55,549 nt of DNA from Shewanella profunda (GCF_023283765.1 NZ_JAKILG010000031.1:1-55549); one strand, 5' to 3'. Numbered from the stretch's first letter, positions 26,452 to 35,929 are shown. Program-made: numbers and translations. Notes: a model not told the origin generated them from the letters alone.

Positions 26452-28287
26452 TCATATCCTCATAGATCTACCAATAATTTTATTATTCAACTGATTATAG
26501 TTTGAGCCAGTCAGTATTGAATTTTCATTTGGGTCAATTCCTTGCTCTTGTAGCTTATTTATATAATAAGGAACTTTCTCTTGCCCATAACAACGATTAA
26601 AGCGGTCAATCACTGTATCTGATGAGAAACACTGATCCACATCGTTATCAAAGATATCCACCAAACCGAACTTATCACACAAAGTACCTGCGTCATATGC
26701 TGCTAATGCAGAGATCCCATAGTGCTGCTGTAAAAAGTGATAAAAATCTTCTTCTAATATAAAACGCTGCTCATCAAACTCATTTACTTCATGTGCAGTT
26801 TCTAGCAATTCAAACAACTCCAATTGACCATATCGCTTCACCAAATAACTATCTAATGCTTTACTCGCAGTGGTATTCACATACTCAGCAATAAAAAGAG
26901 TCTTAACTGACGGCTCAGAGTCATTAGTTTGAATAGAAAGTCTGAAAGCATCTGAATCAAATTGTTCAACCAGTGCAGCTTGATATTCTCGCCCTTTAAC
27001 AACAATGTAGTCAGCGGCAAGTTTCCCCTTACTACAGGCAATGCTCAAAAAGTCTTTATTCGAATCTGTCTTCTGACGCTTCAACCAAGCATGAATGTAT
27101 TTAGCTGACGCTTTATCTAACACGCCAGGCAAGTTAAATCGCTTCATCAACTGCTGGGATGATGATTCTGCGATCACTTCCTCAAAAGCGTATTGAGTTG
27201 AGCCAAAGGTGTGGCCGAATTTACGAGCTAAACGACTTTGATGACCAGTTGAGTGACTCATTTCATGCGCCAAAACTCCAGTATAAGCTAACAGACAATG
27301 TTCACCTGTAAAGCGAGCCTCATCGACCATAGCAATTTCATCTCTCTCAATATTGTAGTAACAGGATTTCGGATGAGATATAAGCGGCACACCCATTTGG
27401 ATTAATGCACCTTGTAACAACGCCTTTGCTGCGAGGATTCTCGGCTTAAACAGCTTCTCTCTTTCATCTTCAGTACGGCAGGCTTTCAACTCGGCCAATA
27501 ACACTGTTTCTCTGAAGTCCTTAACCCAATTTTTATATAGATCATTATCATCCAAACCTGCGTCAAATTGAGAAGCATGGTATAGCTCAAATAACCTCAA
27601 TACCTTTTGATCTCGGTAATGCTCCTGTTCTGAATCAGCCAGAGTCATATATCGTTTATAGCTGAGCCATTTTTTCGGGTCATCGCTTTGCAAACTGTCA
27701 TTCACGTAAAGCTCAACCACCTTTTGACCAATGCATAAAGGCGTTTCTGGCTCAACCAAGCCCAGTTCATCTAGATTGTGCTTATTAAGGAAAATCGGTG
27801 TTTCTAGCCCCATTTCCTGCTGAAGCATCGACAACAACATAGCATTATTACCTGTATAAAGTTGACCTGTTTTCGCATTTTTAGGGTTCCCGTAAATCAC
27901 ATGTTCACTCCACGGCAGCTTAAACTGATACTCTGTATCCGTGCTTTCAAATGCTTCAATATATTTGCGATACATCGTTTCAACTTGCTCAAGCACCGTT
28001 AAGGATTTTGGCGATATCGATTCGTTAGCTATAGTAGATAGTCGCTGCTGTACTGATTTAAAATCATTTTCACTCAATACTGTTCTATCCAAGCAGGCGT
28101 GCATGTAAAGGCTGGTAAAGCCATTGTCTTTAATAAAACTGTCAAACTTTTTTTTGGTTATTATATCAGCAGGCGTTTTTTCTCGATTAATATAGAAGTC
28201 TAACTGCTTAATAGATTTAATCACCCTGTTTAATGATACAAACTTTTCCTTAATTTTTTCTACTATTTCAACATTATAATTTTTCAT
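26452..28287 (-). CDS. ArdC-like antirestriction protein with zincin domain
   Basis: A 611-residue protein whose central part resembles ArdC. It has an ssDNA-binding-like segment (about 140-210; GNPKNAKTGQLYTGNNAMLL) and a zincin metallopeptidase domain with HEMSH (His341, Glu342, His345) followed by the downstream acidic motif YAFEEVIAESSSQQL. ArdC-type proteins protect incoming conjugative DNA from restriction. The start is the ATG at 28287 with ribosome site GAGGTG; the nine residues from 28314 are not supported. It is about twice the length of typical ArdC, with extra N-terminal (about 135 residues) and C-terminal (about 170 residues) regions of unknown role. Confidence 0.75.
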   Translation of the reverse strand: MKNYNVEIVEKIKEKFVSLNRVIKSIKQLDFYINREKTPADIITKKKFDSFIKDNGFTSLYMHACLDRTVLSENDFKSVQQRLSTIANESISPKSLTVLEQVETMYRKYIEAFESTDTEYQFKLPWSEHVIYGNPKNAKTGQLYTGNNAMLLSMLQQEMGLETPIFLNKHNLDELGLVEPETPLCIGQKVVELYVNDSLQSDDPKKWLSYKRYMTLADSEQEHYRDQKVLRLFELYHASQFDAGLDDNDLYKNWVKDFRETVLLAELKACRTEDEREKLFKPRILAAKALLQGALIQMGVPLISHPKSCYYNIERDEIAMVDEARFTGEHCLLAYTGVLAHEMSHSTGHQSRLARKFGHTFGSTQYAFEEVIAESSSQQLMKRFNLPGVLDKASAKYIHAWLKRQKTDSNKDFLSIACSKGKLAADYIVVKGREYQAALVEQFDSDAFRLSIQTNDSEPSVKTLFIAEYVNTTASKALDSYLVKRYGQLELFELLETAHEVNEFDEQRFILEEDFYHFLQQHYGISALAAYDAGTLCDKFGLVDIFDNDVDQCFSSDTVIDRFNRCYGQEKVPYYINKLQEQGIDPNENSILTGSNYNQLNNKIIGRSMRI

Positions 28288-28641
28288 ATGACACCTCAGA
28301 AATAAAAGTGCCAATCTAAAACTTAAATATAATTCACTTTAAATAATAAAATATTCACTACACTTACATCCTTACATAAGGAAAGTTAATTTCAACCCTT
28401 ACGACAAATTAAAAATAAATTAAAATAAATTAAAAATAATTAAAAATAATTATTTTAATTTATCACATACTTAATATTAATTATCACAAAAATGTAAAAA
28501 ACGGAAGGTTACAAACACTTATTCGATTGATATGATAGTTACAGATAAACAATAACAACAATAAGGAGAAAGATATACGCGCTACAAATTATGCATTTTA
28601 AATCGTAAAAATAAATAATCACAAAATCAAAGGAGATACAC
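28288..28641. other. 354-bp AT-rich intergenic region
   Basis: This divergent gap contains no gene. It holds a very AT-rich run with tandem AATTAAAAATAA-like units (28407-28462), and the promoters for the flanking ArdC-like gene (minus) and small gene (plus). The AT-rich run could ease DNA melting or bind a nucleoid protein such as H-NS; that is inference. Confidence 0.4.
28407..28462. repeat. AT-rich tandem repeat
   Basis: Roughly four imperfect copies of an 11-12 base unit (AATTAAAAATA, with AAATTAAAATA variants) run together, with almost no G or C over 56 bp. No protein can be read through it. Confidence 0.55.
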
Positions 28642-28947
28642 ATGTATATAGATCAAAACTTAATTAGAGAAGTACTAATTCAAAATGAATACCTTACAAA
28701 AAACAAAATGGAACAGTTCATCAAAGATGAGCAACACTTTATCGATATCGAACATTATCAAAATTCTAAAGGCGATTCGAGATGGAAGTTGACACTCACA
28801 TCTGGTGATACGGATATTTTTGCCATTACTAGCGATGATGGAAGCTTTATTATAGAAGGCTGGACTCGATCAATGAACGAACCTGTCGTTGAAGTGGGAA
28901 ATAATCCAGAGTTAGGCGACTATTTAGTTCAGCTCAGTAAAAGATAG
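28642..28947 (+). CDS. Small hypothetical protein (island)
   Basis: A 101-residue acidic protein with a strong ribosome site (AAAGGAGATACAC) before its ATG. The sequence reads as a small alpha-beta fold (LIREVLIQNEYLTKNKMEQF, then WKLTLTSGDTDIFAITSDDG). Acidic small proteins on mobilizable elements sometimes mimic DNA to block restriction, but I do not recognise this one. It stands alone on the plus strand between the ArdC-like gene and the defence genes. Confidence 0.65.
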   Translation: MYIDQNLIREVLIQNEYLTKNKMEQFIKDEQHFIDIEHYQNSKGDSRWKLTLTSGDTDIFAITSDDGSFIIEGWTRSMNEPVVEVGNNPELGDYLVQLSKR

Positions 28948-29168
28948 TTCGTGAAAGTCATTTTAAAAAGTGTATTTTTAGACACTCCAAATAAATAACT
29001 TTAACTAATTATTCTATGGAATACTGTGTTCACACTAACTCAGTTTTGGACAAAAGTTTGTTAGAGTTATTCACTACCCGCAGGTAATACTCATAAGATT
29101 TTGTAGGGGGTCATAAGGAAATCGAGCTCATAATCTTACTCACATTAATGATAAAATTAGTTCTGTAT

Positions 29169-29209
29169 AGTGGTATAACTTGTTTTGTAACAAAATCAGT
29201 TATACCACT
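29169..29209. terminator. Hairpin after the DUF4209 gene
   Basis: An 11-bp perfect stem AGTGGTATAAC/GTTATACCACT with an inner stem GTTTTG/CAAAAT starts 5 bp past the DUF4209 stop on the minus strand. No T run follows, so it is better read as a 3' structure or weak terminator. Confidence 0.5.
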
Positions 29210-29214
29210 GCATA

Positions 29215-30993
29215 TCAATCCCTAACAAGAGAGTGACAAATCATTCGAAGTACATACCACCAAGCGTAAACCGAATGATGGCTTTGACCATCATTATCAT
29301 CCAATAATCCGTGGGCCACTTGGTTTCTAAAATTACAACCCAGACTCTCGGTAAAGATCGTCTTAAGTTCAAATGCTACTTTTTCACCGAACATTGTTTC
29401 GAAATTATTTTTCAGTACTAAAGAGCTCAATGAAATTTCATCCTCAATACTACCCTTACTATCATTTATTGTTGTGCTATGTTCACCTGCATCCTTTAGT
29501 TTCATTCGAACAATATGTTCTATCTGTGGACACAATAAATGTATAGCAGCAGAAAAATCATGCTCAAAACCAAACCAAAGTGCCAAGCCTAAGGTTTTTT
29601 CTCGGCCATCAGGTACTAATGGAGAGTGTAAGCATATCAACTCAAAAAACTCTCTAGAGAAAGAATGCTCTTCACGTAGTTGGTCTAAAGCAGGCAATAA
29701 TTTAGTTTTTACATCGAAATTCATGTAGAAGAGATAATTTTCAATACATTGTTCATGTATTGCACGTTCAACATCTTTAGCATCATCTTTATTATGAGCT
29801 GGTGATTTACCAATAACTCGCCCATTTCGTGAAATATTGATCGTACTTACCATCGATTTATAATTTACATTTCTTAAGCTTTTTTCAGCATCAGCGGACA
29901 TAGTTTCTAAATCAGAACTAACAATCAAACCACAGTAATAGAGAAGAGCCGTTTTTGCATCTGTTTTACCTGATACATGTTTTTTTGCGTTAACTACAAT
30001 ATCAGATACATCTGGCATTGGGAGTTCTATCGTGACCATTTCATCAATCATCTGTTTACCTGAATGCTCAATTTTATGCTTTAGCCTACTTATTATTTCT
30101 TCTATTTTGTTTTGATCAGTACGATATTTAATTTCAATATCTCGGTATGCTTTTAATGCATCACAATAAAATAATTTTGCAACTACAGCCGAGTCCGTTA
30201 ATCTTTTATCCCCTTCAAGCTCATAACTGTTAGCATAAAAAACCCTTGAGTTCACCCATGGTGCTTTATCTTTAAATAGTGTAGAAATTTCAATTGCAAG
30301 TTTCATATATTCTCTGACTACATGATACTCGCCTTGCTCGTTAGACTCTCTGGCTAGTTCAGTTAAGCGTAAAAAAATATTGTCAAAATTATCAGCCTTA
30401 CTACTTGTTTTAAATAGTAATGAGCAGAGTTTTTGAACTATGAAATTATATTTTCCATGATCTAGATGAATAGCTTCTAATATTCTATCTTTTAACTCAG
30501 TCAATCTATTTAAGTCATTGATTTTTCTGCATAGTACTAAAGCTCTTTCCCATTCGTTGACTTTATACAAAAAACTTGAGTCAAGCTTGATTTTCTTTCT
30601 GGTGTAACAATCAATTGCAAGTTTAGCCCAATCTTTAATTTGGTATTTAGTACTATAAAAAAGAATCTCAGCCAGCCGAGCTTTTAGGTAATTATCGTCA
30701 GTAAAAGGAATGATGGCTTCATAAAACTCTAGGTCTTCTTTAGTAAAATCTTTCAAAATATTCGTTTCTGAAGGTAAGACTAATGTGAACGGGTTATAGA
30801 TATTATCGGGGTGCCTAAGCTTCAAACTGACAACCCTCTCAAGCATAGACAAGGTGGTTTTTTTTGAATAACTAACTTCTTTTCCTATGACGGTTCGAAG
30901 ATGAAGTTCATAGGAGTGACCATCTTCAGGAATAATGGAGATCTTTTCATCCCACTTTAATGCCTTAAAAGCGTCAACATATTCGCCAGTCAT
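29215..30993 (-). CDS. DUF4209-type protein with HEPN-like RX4H motif (probable defence)
   Basis: A 592-residue soluble protein. The C-terminal third (about 450-592) matches what I know of DUF4209: SPLVPDGREKTLGLALWFGF, then LLCPQIEHIVRMKL and FRNQVAHGLLDD near the end. Arg556 and His561 in RNQVAH fit the RX4-6H catalytic motif of HEPN ribonucleases. The N-terminal two thirds are helical, with a TPR-like look. DUF4209 proteins are often found in variable defence regions. An abortive-infection RNase role is inferred, not shown. Confidence 0.7.
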   Translation of the reverse strand: MTGEYVDAFKALKWDEKISIIPEDGHSYELHLRTVIGKEVSYSKKTTLSMLERVVSLKLRHPDNIYNPFTLVLPSETNILKDFTKEDLEFYEAIIPFTDDNYLKARLAEILFYSTKYQIKDWAKLAIDCYTRKKIKLDSSFLYKVNEWERALVLCRKINDLNRLTELKDRILEAIHLDHGKYNFIVQKLCSLLFKTSSKADNFDNIFLRLTELARESNEQGEYHVVREYMKLAIEISTLFKDKAPWVNSRVFYANSYELEGDKRLTDSAVVAKLFYCDALKAYRDIEIKYRTDQNKIEEIISRLKHKIEHSGKQMIDEMVTIELPMPDVSDIVVNAKKHVSGKTDAKTALLYYCGLIVSSDLETMSADAEKSLRNVNYKSMVSTINISRNGRVIGKSPAHNKDDAKDVERAIHEQCIENYLFYMNFDVKTKLLPALDQLREEHSFSREFFELICLHSPLVPDGREKTLGLALWFGFEHDFSAAIHLLCPQIEHIVRMKLKDAGEHSTTINDSKGSIEDEISLSSLVLKNNFETMFGEKVAFELKTIFTESLGCNFRNQVAHGLLDDNDGQSHHSVYAWWYVLRMICHSLVRD

Positions 30994-31467
30994 AGTTTTC
31001 CACCGAGAATTTTATGCGATAAAATCAATGACTAATATTAGCATAACACTTAGCTACGTCACGGATTAATGCTCATCATTCTGCGAAGACTTCTTCTTTA
31101 TCAAATGCTAGCTATACAAAAATATCGACATTAGACAGATAAAGTCTCTCCTCAATTGATGAAAGTATTAGATCGAGTCTTGCCGCTATCCTAGTCATAA
31201 GTTTTAGTATGGGAAATTTCTTGAAGGAGCGATTAATCTAACCTTACTTCAAACTCGTTTTGGGGCATAAATACTTTACCCGCCTAGGCTCATTTCTGGA
31301 CATAAATTAGTTAGGTTATTAGCTTTAACTCATAAGTTTCGGATTGAAATTTCTATGGATAAATGTCCAATTAAGGTTTGAATTATACGACTCAATTTGA
31401 ACACTGCCGCTATTACTAAACTCAAAAACAAACCGTCAAGTGTGGTGAATCAATCTTAGATTGTTCG
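30994..31467. other. 474-bp gap upstream of the DUF4209 gene
   Basis: No gene is visible. The stretch includes one copy of a degenerate repeat (31248-31290, containing TTTTGGGGCATAAAT) and a GGACA...ACTCATAAG word that resembles one at 29048-29096. These repeats separate the DUF4209 gene from the next module. Confidence 0.4.
31248..31290 (+). repeat. Degenerate boundary repeat, copy 1
   Basis: Contains TTTTGGGGCATAAAT (31258-31272) and resembles 34272-34310 over about 33 bp in the same orientation. It lies between the DUF4209 gene and the 243-residue HEPN-like gene. Confidence 0.6.
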
Positions 31468-32199
31468 TTATATTGCCAGTTCGACATGTCTAGCGTAAAT
31501 CATACCTTTAGTTGTTGTTATAGGCTTTTTGTCTGGTGTACAAAACATGTCTATTCGATCAATGTTATTCGAAACTGAATACTCATCACCTAACTCAATG
31601 ATGGTAGGCTTACCTGCCAATTCCTCAATAGCTCGACAGCGTTCAGCAATAAGGTTCGTTATGTTAAAGATAAATCTATACATATCAAAGCCAAGCTCAT
31701 GAACTACACCATCTAACTTCAAAGATGGCTTGTTGCAAAATACCTCCATATTAGTTAGTAAATCGTTATTGTAAGAGTAGCATTCAGATATTGAAGCCAT
31801 CTCTTTAGAAACAAATTTAAGTTTCTTCTGATATTGCCTGTCGTTTTGAGGAACCATTGCATTATCGATAAAAGACTTAACACTTTTGGCAAAAGTTTCT
31901 AGGGGGATTATTAGATGCTGCACACGATCAAATTGTACATTCTCTTCGATAGAAACAAACATTCTAATATGATCGACATCACCAACATGGTGAAAATAGT
32001 TTCGAATAGTTCTGAGTAACTTGAAGTCTGGGTGATCTTTTATGTTACAGTCAAATAGCTCTTTCAGTTTATCAGCCGTAGAATGAAGATTATTAAGATA
32101 AGTAAACAAGCTATTTACATCATGTTCTTCTATGGTATCGAGCCTTAAGAGGGCTCGCTGACTTTCAAAATACCTATCTATAAATGTATGTCTTTTCAT
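31468..32199 (-). CDS. HEPN-like protein with RNYFHH motif
   Basis: A 243-residue protein, probably mostly helical in its first half. The motif LRTIRNYFHHVGD has Arg66, Asn67, His70 and His71; R-N-X3-H is the most common HEPN catalytic form. The position in an early helix and the presence of neighbouring defence-type genes support a HEPN ribonuclease or toxin. No antitoxin-like partner overlaps it. The remainder (about 120-243) is not recognised. It is separated from the following DUF4041 gene by about 135 bp. Confidence 0.6.
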   Translation of the reverse strand: MKRHTFIDRYFESQRALLRLDTIEEHDVNSLFTYLNNLHSTADKLKELFDCNIKDHPDFKLLRTIRNYFHHVGDVDHIRMFVSIEENVQFDRVQHLIIPLETFAKSVKSFIDNAMVPQNDRQYQKKLKFVSKEMASISECYSYNNDLLTNMEVFCNKPSLKLDGVVHELGFDMYRFIFNITNLIAERCRAIEELAGKPTIIELGDEYSVSNNIDRIDMFCTPDKKPITTTKGMIYARHVELAI

Positions 32200-32333
32200 A
32201 AAATCTCAGTCGCTATGTAACGCCCTGTTATTTTGCGTTAATTTATGGTTTTAGAAGCATCTTCAAACGTGTGCTAACAAGCTTTAGGGCAGAATTGAGC
32301 TAGCTACAGCAGCTAGCTCAGTACATTTCCACA

Positions 32334-33776
32334 TTATGCTGCTTCACTTAATCTTAAGCTTTCATAGTAATCCTCAGCTAAAGCAGTCATTTTAAATTCG
32401 GCATCTATTCCAGCTATCTTTTCTACGGCTTCTTGGATAGATGCAAGGTCGACATTAAAGAACTCTTTGCGAAGGTTTACAGCGTTTACACGTTTAGAAT
32501 TGAATTCGCGGTGTAACGCTGTTTCAAGAGCTGGAGCATCATCGGTGTAAATCATGGCATGTACGTCAAATGGGAATGGTACACTTGCATCGCCTAGTTC
32601 TTTAACCCTGTCCATTGGCTCTAGACGGCGAGTAAGTCCTATCTTGTAAACATCTTCACCAAACGAACCAATATTACTGATGACGTAAACATGCCCCTTA
32701 CGGGTTTGTTCCGCCATACTCTTAGCTCGTTCTTCTTTGGCTTCTGCTTCGGCGAGCTGCTGCTCTAGCATTGCTATCCGTTGCTCCATTTCAGAGCGCT
32801 CCTGCTCAGTAGCGTTAGCAAGTTCGCGCTGCGCTTTATCAAGAAGATTTCGGTACATTTTTTCTTCTTTTTCGGCATCGGCTATCGCTTTCTCAAATTC
32901 TTTAATAGCTCGTTGTTCTTCACGGATCTGTTCTTTGATAAGCTGCTGCTCAGCGACCTCTTCTTGCTTTTTAAGTGTGTATTGATATTGAAGCTTACAC
33001 TCTTCGAACTTAAGTTCGATGTAATCTATATTAAATCCGCACTCTAATGTTGCTGCTGACTTTTCAAGTGTGTTGGCAAGTTTTTCTATACGTTCTAGAG
33101 TACGCCCAAACGAACTCGGCGACACCTTACCGATAAGAAGATCACATTCAATATTAAAAGCAGTAAGCATGAGCTTAATTTGACCATTTAGAATTGAATT
33201 ATTGAATGACTTGTCGTTAGATATCACCGTTGACTCTGGGAAAGTGATCGCTGTTTTATCTTTGATCATGTCTTTTTGCTGCTGCCTAACATCCTTGATC
33301 TCTTCCGCAAATCGAGTAGATGTTTCGTAAAGGTACTTAGGCATTTCAAAATGACCATGAGCAGTGTATTCATCAAGCCTTGAATATAAGTCGAGATCAC
33401 CCATTAACTCTTCTAGCTCAAGCTCACCTTTTTCAATACTTGAGTTAAGTTCATCTAATGTTGATGTAGTCGATTCTAAGGTCGCTTGCTGCTCTTGAAT
33501 GCTCTGTTTTAGTACATTATCTTGTCCTTTCAAAGCTTGAAGTTCGGCAGTTTCCTCATTGATTTTATCTAGCTCTAGCTTTGCGGTTTCAGTGGCAGCG
33601 ATTATTGATTCTCGGCTTATACACACTGAATCATATTGCTCTTTTGTTTTTGCTAGTGCTTCATCTAGCGACTTGTATTGCTCGATTTTCTTATCCGCTG
33701 AGCGTTTTGTTAGAATATAAGTTAATACGATAGCTATTAATGATAAACCTGCCAACATCAGTAAATTATTATCCAT
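32334..33776 (-). CDS. DUF4041 / T5orf172 (GIY-YIG) membrane-anchored protein
   Basis: A 480-residue protein with one N-terminal transmembrane helix (about 5-21, LMLAGLSLIAIVLTYIL). It has long coiled coils (about 25-145 and 260-358) around a DUF4041-like core. The C-terminal T5orf172/MUG113 domain is a GIY-YIG relative (about 361-455), with GHVYVISNIG, VYKIGLTRRLEPMDRVKEL and a later ALHREF. These proteins are frequent in defence and phage regions. Here a nuclease-like domain would be tethered to the membrane. It begins 3 bp after a small basic gene, so the two form an operon. Confidence 0.75.
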   Translation of the reverse strand: MDNNLLMLAGLSLIAIVLTYILTKRSADKKIEQYKSLDEALAKTKEQYDSVCISRESIIAATETAKLELDKINEETAELQALKGQDNVLKQSIQEQQATLESTTSTLDELNSSIEKGELELEELMGDLDLYSRLDEYTAHGHFEMPKYLYETSTRFAEEIKDVRQQQKDMIKDKTAITFPESTVISNDKSFNNSILNGQIKLMLTAFNIECDLLIGKVSPSSFGRTLERIEKLANTLEKSAATLECGFNIDYIELKFEECKLQYQYTLKKQEEVAEQQLIKEQIREEQRAIKEFEKAIADAEKEEKMYRNLLDKAQRELANATEQERSEMEQRIAMLEQQLAEAEAKEERAKSMAEQTRKGHVYVISNIGSFGEDVYKIGLTRRLEPMDRVKELGDASVPFPFDVHAMIYTDDAPALETALHREFNSKRVNAVNLRKEFFNVDLASIQEAVEKIAGIDAEFKMTALAEDYYESLRLSEAA

Positions 33777-33779
33777 TGA

Positions 33780-34094
33780 TTACTTTAGAACCTCTTGTAT
33801 GAATTGTTTCCTAAGAGCGGCTCGCTCTTCACATCGCTCCTGGTATTCTTCTGCGGCGTTAGCTACTGCATCTTTAAAAGCTTGCTTTGCTGCTGACTTA
33901 TTTAGTCTTGCTTGCCTTTGTAATTCGCGCTGAGCTTCTCGCACTTCTCTTTCGTGCTCTCTCATTGCCTGAGCATGTGCTCGCTCACTAGCTTTTTGCC
34001 TACGCTGGGATTCACGAGCTGCTTGTTTGTTAGCTCTATCTATTGCTTTAACAATCTTTATAGCCGTTCGTAAACCACTACCTCGTCTAGCCAA
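33780..34094 (-). CDS. Small basic coiled-coil protein upstream of DUF4041 gene
   Basis: A 104-residue, Arg/Ala/Glu-rich, almost wholly helical protein. Start is TTG at 34094 with a strong ribosome site (AAAGGAG). Its stop is 3 bp before the DUF4041 start, so the genes are coupled. Its charge and coiled-coil heptads suggest it pairs with the coiled coils of the DUF4041 protein or binds nucleic acid. No family is recognised. Confidence 0.65.
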   Translation of the reverse strand: MARRGSGLRTAIKIVKAIDRANKQAARESQRRQKASERAHAQAMREHEREVREAQRELQRQARLNKSAAKQAFKDAVANAAEEYQERCEERAALRKQFIQEVLK

Positions 34095-34636
34095 TGGTTT
34101 CTCCTTTGAAGTGGTGTAATGCTGACTTTTTGGATGCTAGCACAATCGAATATGTGCAACTGATGCTCATGTCAAACAGATGGCATATTTTTTGGATTTT
34201 GGTGGGAGTAAAGTGAATTACTTTTGGTAGGGTAAACACATGGAGCATCAGTAGCATAGAGTACAGACCCTAAACGATTTTGGGGCATAAATGATTTACA
34301 CACCGTGGCACTTTTCTGTCGGATAGGCGGTAACTGTTACCAAATGCCGCCCTCCTAAGACCATGCGTGCAATAATCTGAATATCTAGTTGCATATTGTA
34401 GAGGCATATAGCATAACTATTGGAGCAAAGTTTCAAAGCACAAAATAATTAGCATGCGATATCATATTGGACCGTAATCCTGCCTCTAAAAATATGATTT
34501 TTCAATTATTTTTCGCTTCACTAAAGTTAGTACAGACGCTAGCCTCATGTTGCGCAGTATCGCTAGCGAGCTAAATTCTGATATGTACCCAACATTAAAA
34601 ATCTATTATTACCACTACAGTATTTAATAGCATCTT
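34095..34636. other. 542-bp gap between the DUF4041 operon and the integrase
   Basis: No gene is visible. It holds the second boundary repeat (34272-34310) and stop-rich AT-rich sequence. It probably contains the promoter of the small basic gene at its left end. Confidence 0.4.
34272..34310 (+). repeat. Degenerate boundary repeat, copy 2
   Basis: Contains TTTTGGGGCATAAAT (34278-34292), identical over 15 bp to 31258-31272, with a further related AAACG and TTTAC context. The two copies flank the HEPN-like and DUF4041 genes about 3.0 kb apart. Confidence 0.6.
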
Positions 34637-35920
34637 TTAAGTTATTGTTTTATTTTCTAAATCAGCTCTAACCTTCTCTAAAATATCAGAATTTTCATCA
34701 CTAACATCCTGTACGGCTTTCACGATTTTTGAATTATTTAAGTGTGCATAGTGTTTTTTCGTTGTTTGCAAATTTCTATGCCCCAAAGCACCCTGTGTTA
34801 AACCTAAATCAGATGTATTATTATATATCTCTGTAGCCAATGTCCGCCTAAGATCATGAATAGTAAGATTTTCTTTTCTATCCTTAGAGTAAACCCCAGC
34901 CCTCCTACAAATCCTTCGCCAAAACGCCCCTTCGCTCGTTTTCTCAGAAATATGACCAGTTTTTGATATTGGTGAATCTGATGGAAAAACGAATTTAGAA
35001 GTCTTTGTTAAAATCCGTCTCGCCAAAATTTCAGTAGCTCTCTTTGATAACGAAATTTGCTGATTTTCATCATTTTTTATTTTTAGAGTCCATGTACTAC
35101 CAAGAAGATCTACATCAGACCAAACCATCGATATAACATTTTGTTTTCTTGCGCCAGTTTCGATGATCATCCAAACAACATCAGAATGTATAATTTTCTC
35201 CTCTTCTTCTATAGCCTTGAAAAGTCTGAATTTTTCATCTTTTTTTAATACTCTTGCCCTACCGCTGGGAGCCGTCAGCTTTTCCAATGCAAATAATTGA
35301 TTAAAAGGTATTTTTCTTTTTTTAACAGCGAAATTTAAGGCGGCTTTAGAAAACGTCAAAATTTTATTATAGACAGCAACCGATTTATCCTTTTGAAAGG
35401 TTTCTTCAAATTCGGTTGCGTCTATATCTTCAATTTTTTTATCTGCGTAAACTGGCAAAACATGGTTTTTAAATGTAGCTTTTGCATCTTTAAGCGATAT
35501 TTTTGTCTTAAGTTCCATTCGAACGCAATTTTCAAAATCAGTTATGTAATAGTCAACAATTTTACTAAATGTCAGAACACCGTCATCTTCACTTCCACTT
35601 TCACTTTTCGGTATTTCGACTTGTTTGTGAGCATGTTTTTCGATCCGAGGGTCGATGCCCATAGCGATTTGACCGTTTATAGCTCTCGCCTTGTTTCTGA
35701 TCATTTCAATGGAAACATCATCAGTAATTTTGCAAATATCAACTTCTATGGGCTTACCTTTAAACTTGCGGTAAACTGCAAAAACGATCTGGCCTGATGG
35801 TGATTTTCGGGCAACTAATCCTTCAACTTTCGGATCATTGTAGCGAATGCGTTTAGAAACCGAGGGTAAGCTTTTTAGCTTTTCAATGGTAAAATCTTTG
35901 TCGCTTTTGAGTTTTGCCAT
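34637..35920 (-). CDS. Tyrosine integrase of the island
   Basis: A 427-residue P4-type integrase. It has an N-terminal DUF4102-like arm-binding domain (about 10-95; RYNDPKVEGLVARKSPSGQI), a core-binding domain (about 115-210) and a catalytic domain (about 225-415). Catalytic residues can be placed: Arg258 (TGARKQNV), His355 and Arg358 (HDLRRT), His381 (LGHRN) and Tyr391 (KHYAHL). It lies 166 bp inside attR. Arm-type repeats overlap its leader, so it may regulate itself. It reads into the island. Confidence 0.95.
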   Translation of the reverse strand: MAKLKSDKDFTIEKLKSLPSVSKRIRYNDPKVEGLVARKSPSGQIVFAVYRKFKGKPIEVDICKITDDVSIEMIRNKARAINGQIAMGIDPRIEKHAHKQVEIPKSESGSEDDGVLTFSKIVDYYITDFENCVRMELKTKISLKDAKATFKNHVLPVYADKKIEDIDATEFEETFQKDKSVAVYNKILTFSKAALNFAVKKRKIPFNQLFALEKLTAPSGRARVLKKDEKFRLFKAIEEEEKIIHSDVVWMIIETGARKQNVISMVWSDVDLLGSTWTLKIKNDENQQISLSKRATEILARRILTKTSKFVFPSDSPISKTGHISEKTSEGAFWRRICRRAGVYSKDRKENLTIHDLRRTLATEIYNNTSDLGLTQGALGHRNLQTTKKHYAHLNNSKIVKAVQDVSDENSDILEKVRADLENKTIT

Positions 35921-35929
35921 GATACAAAT

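Noticed and set aside
28407..28462. AT-rich repeats considered as a CRISPR array
   Set aside because: Units are 11-12 bp, continuous and without spacers.
32737..33047. Plus-strand open frames opposite the DUF4041 gene
   Set aside because: They are antisense shadows of the coiled-coil coding sequence, with low-complexity Ser/Phe composition.
34376..34636. Possible small RNA between the DUF4041 operon and the integrase
   Set aside because: No promoter plus terminator pair could be identified.
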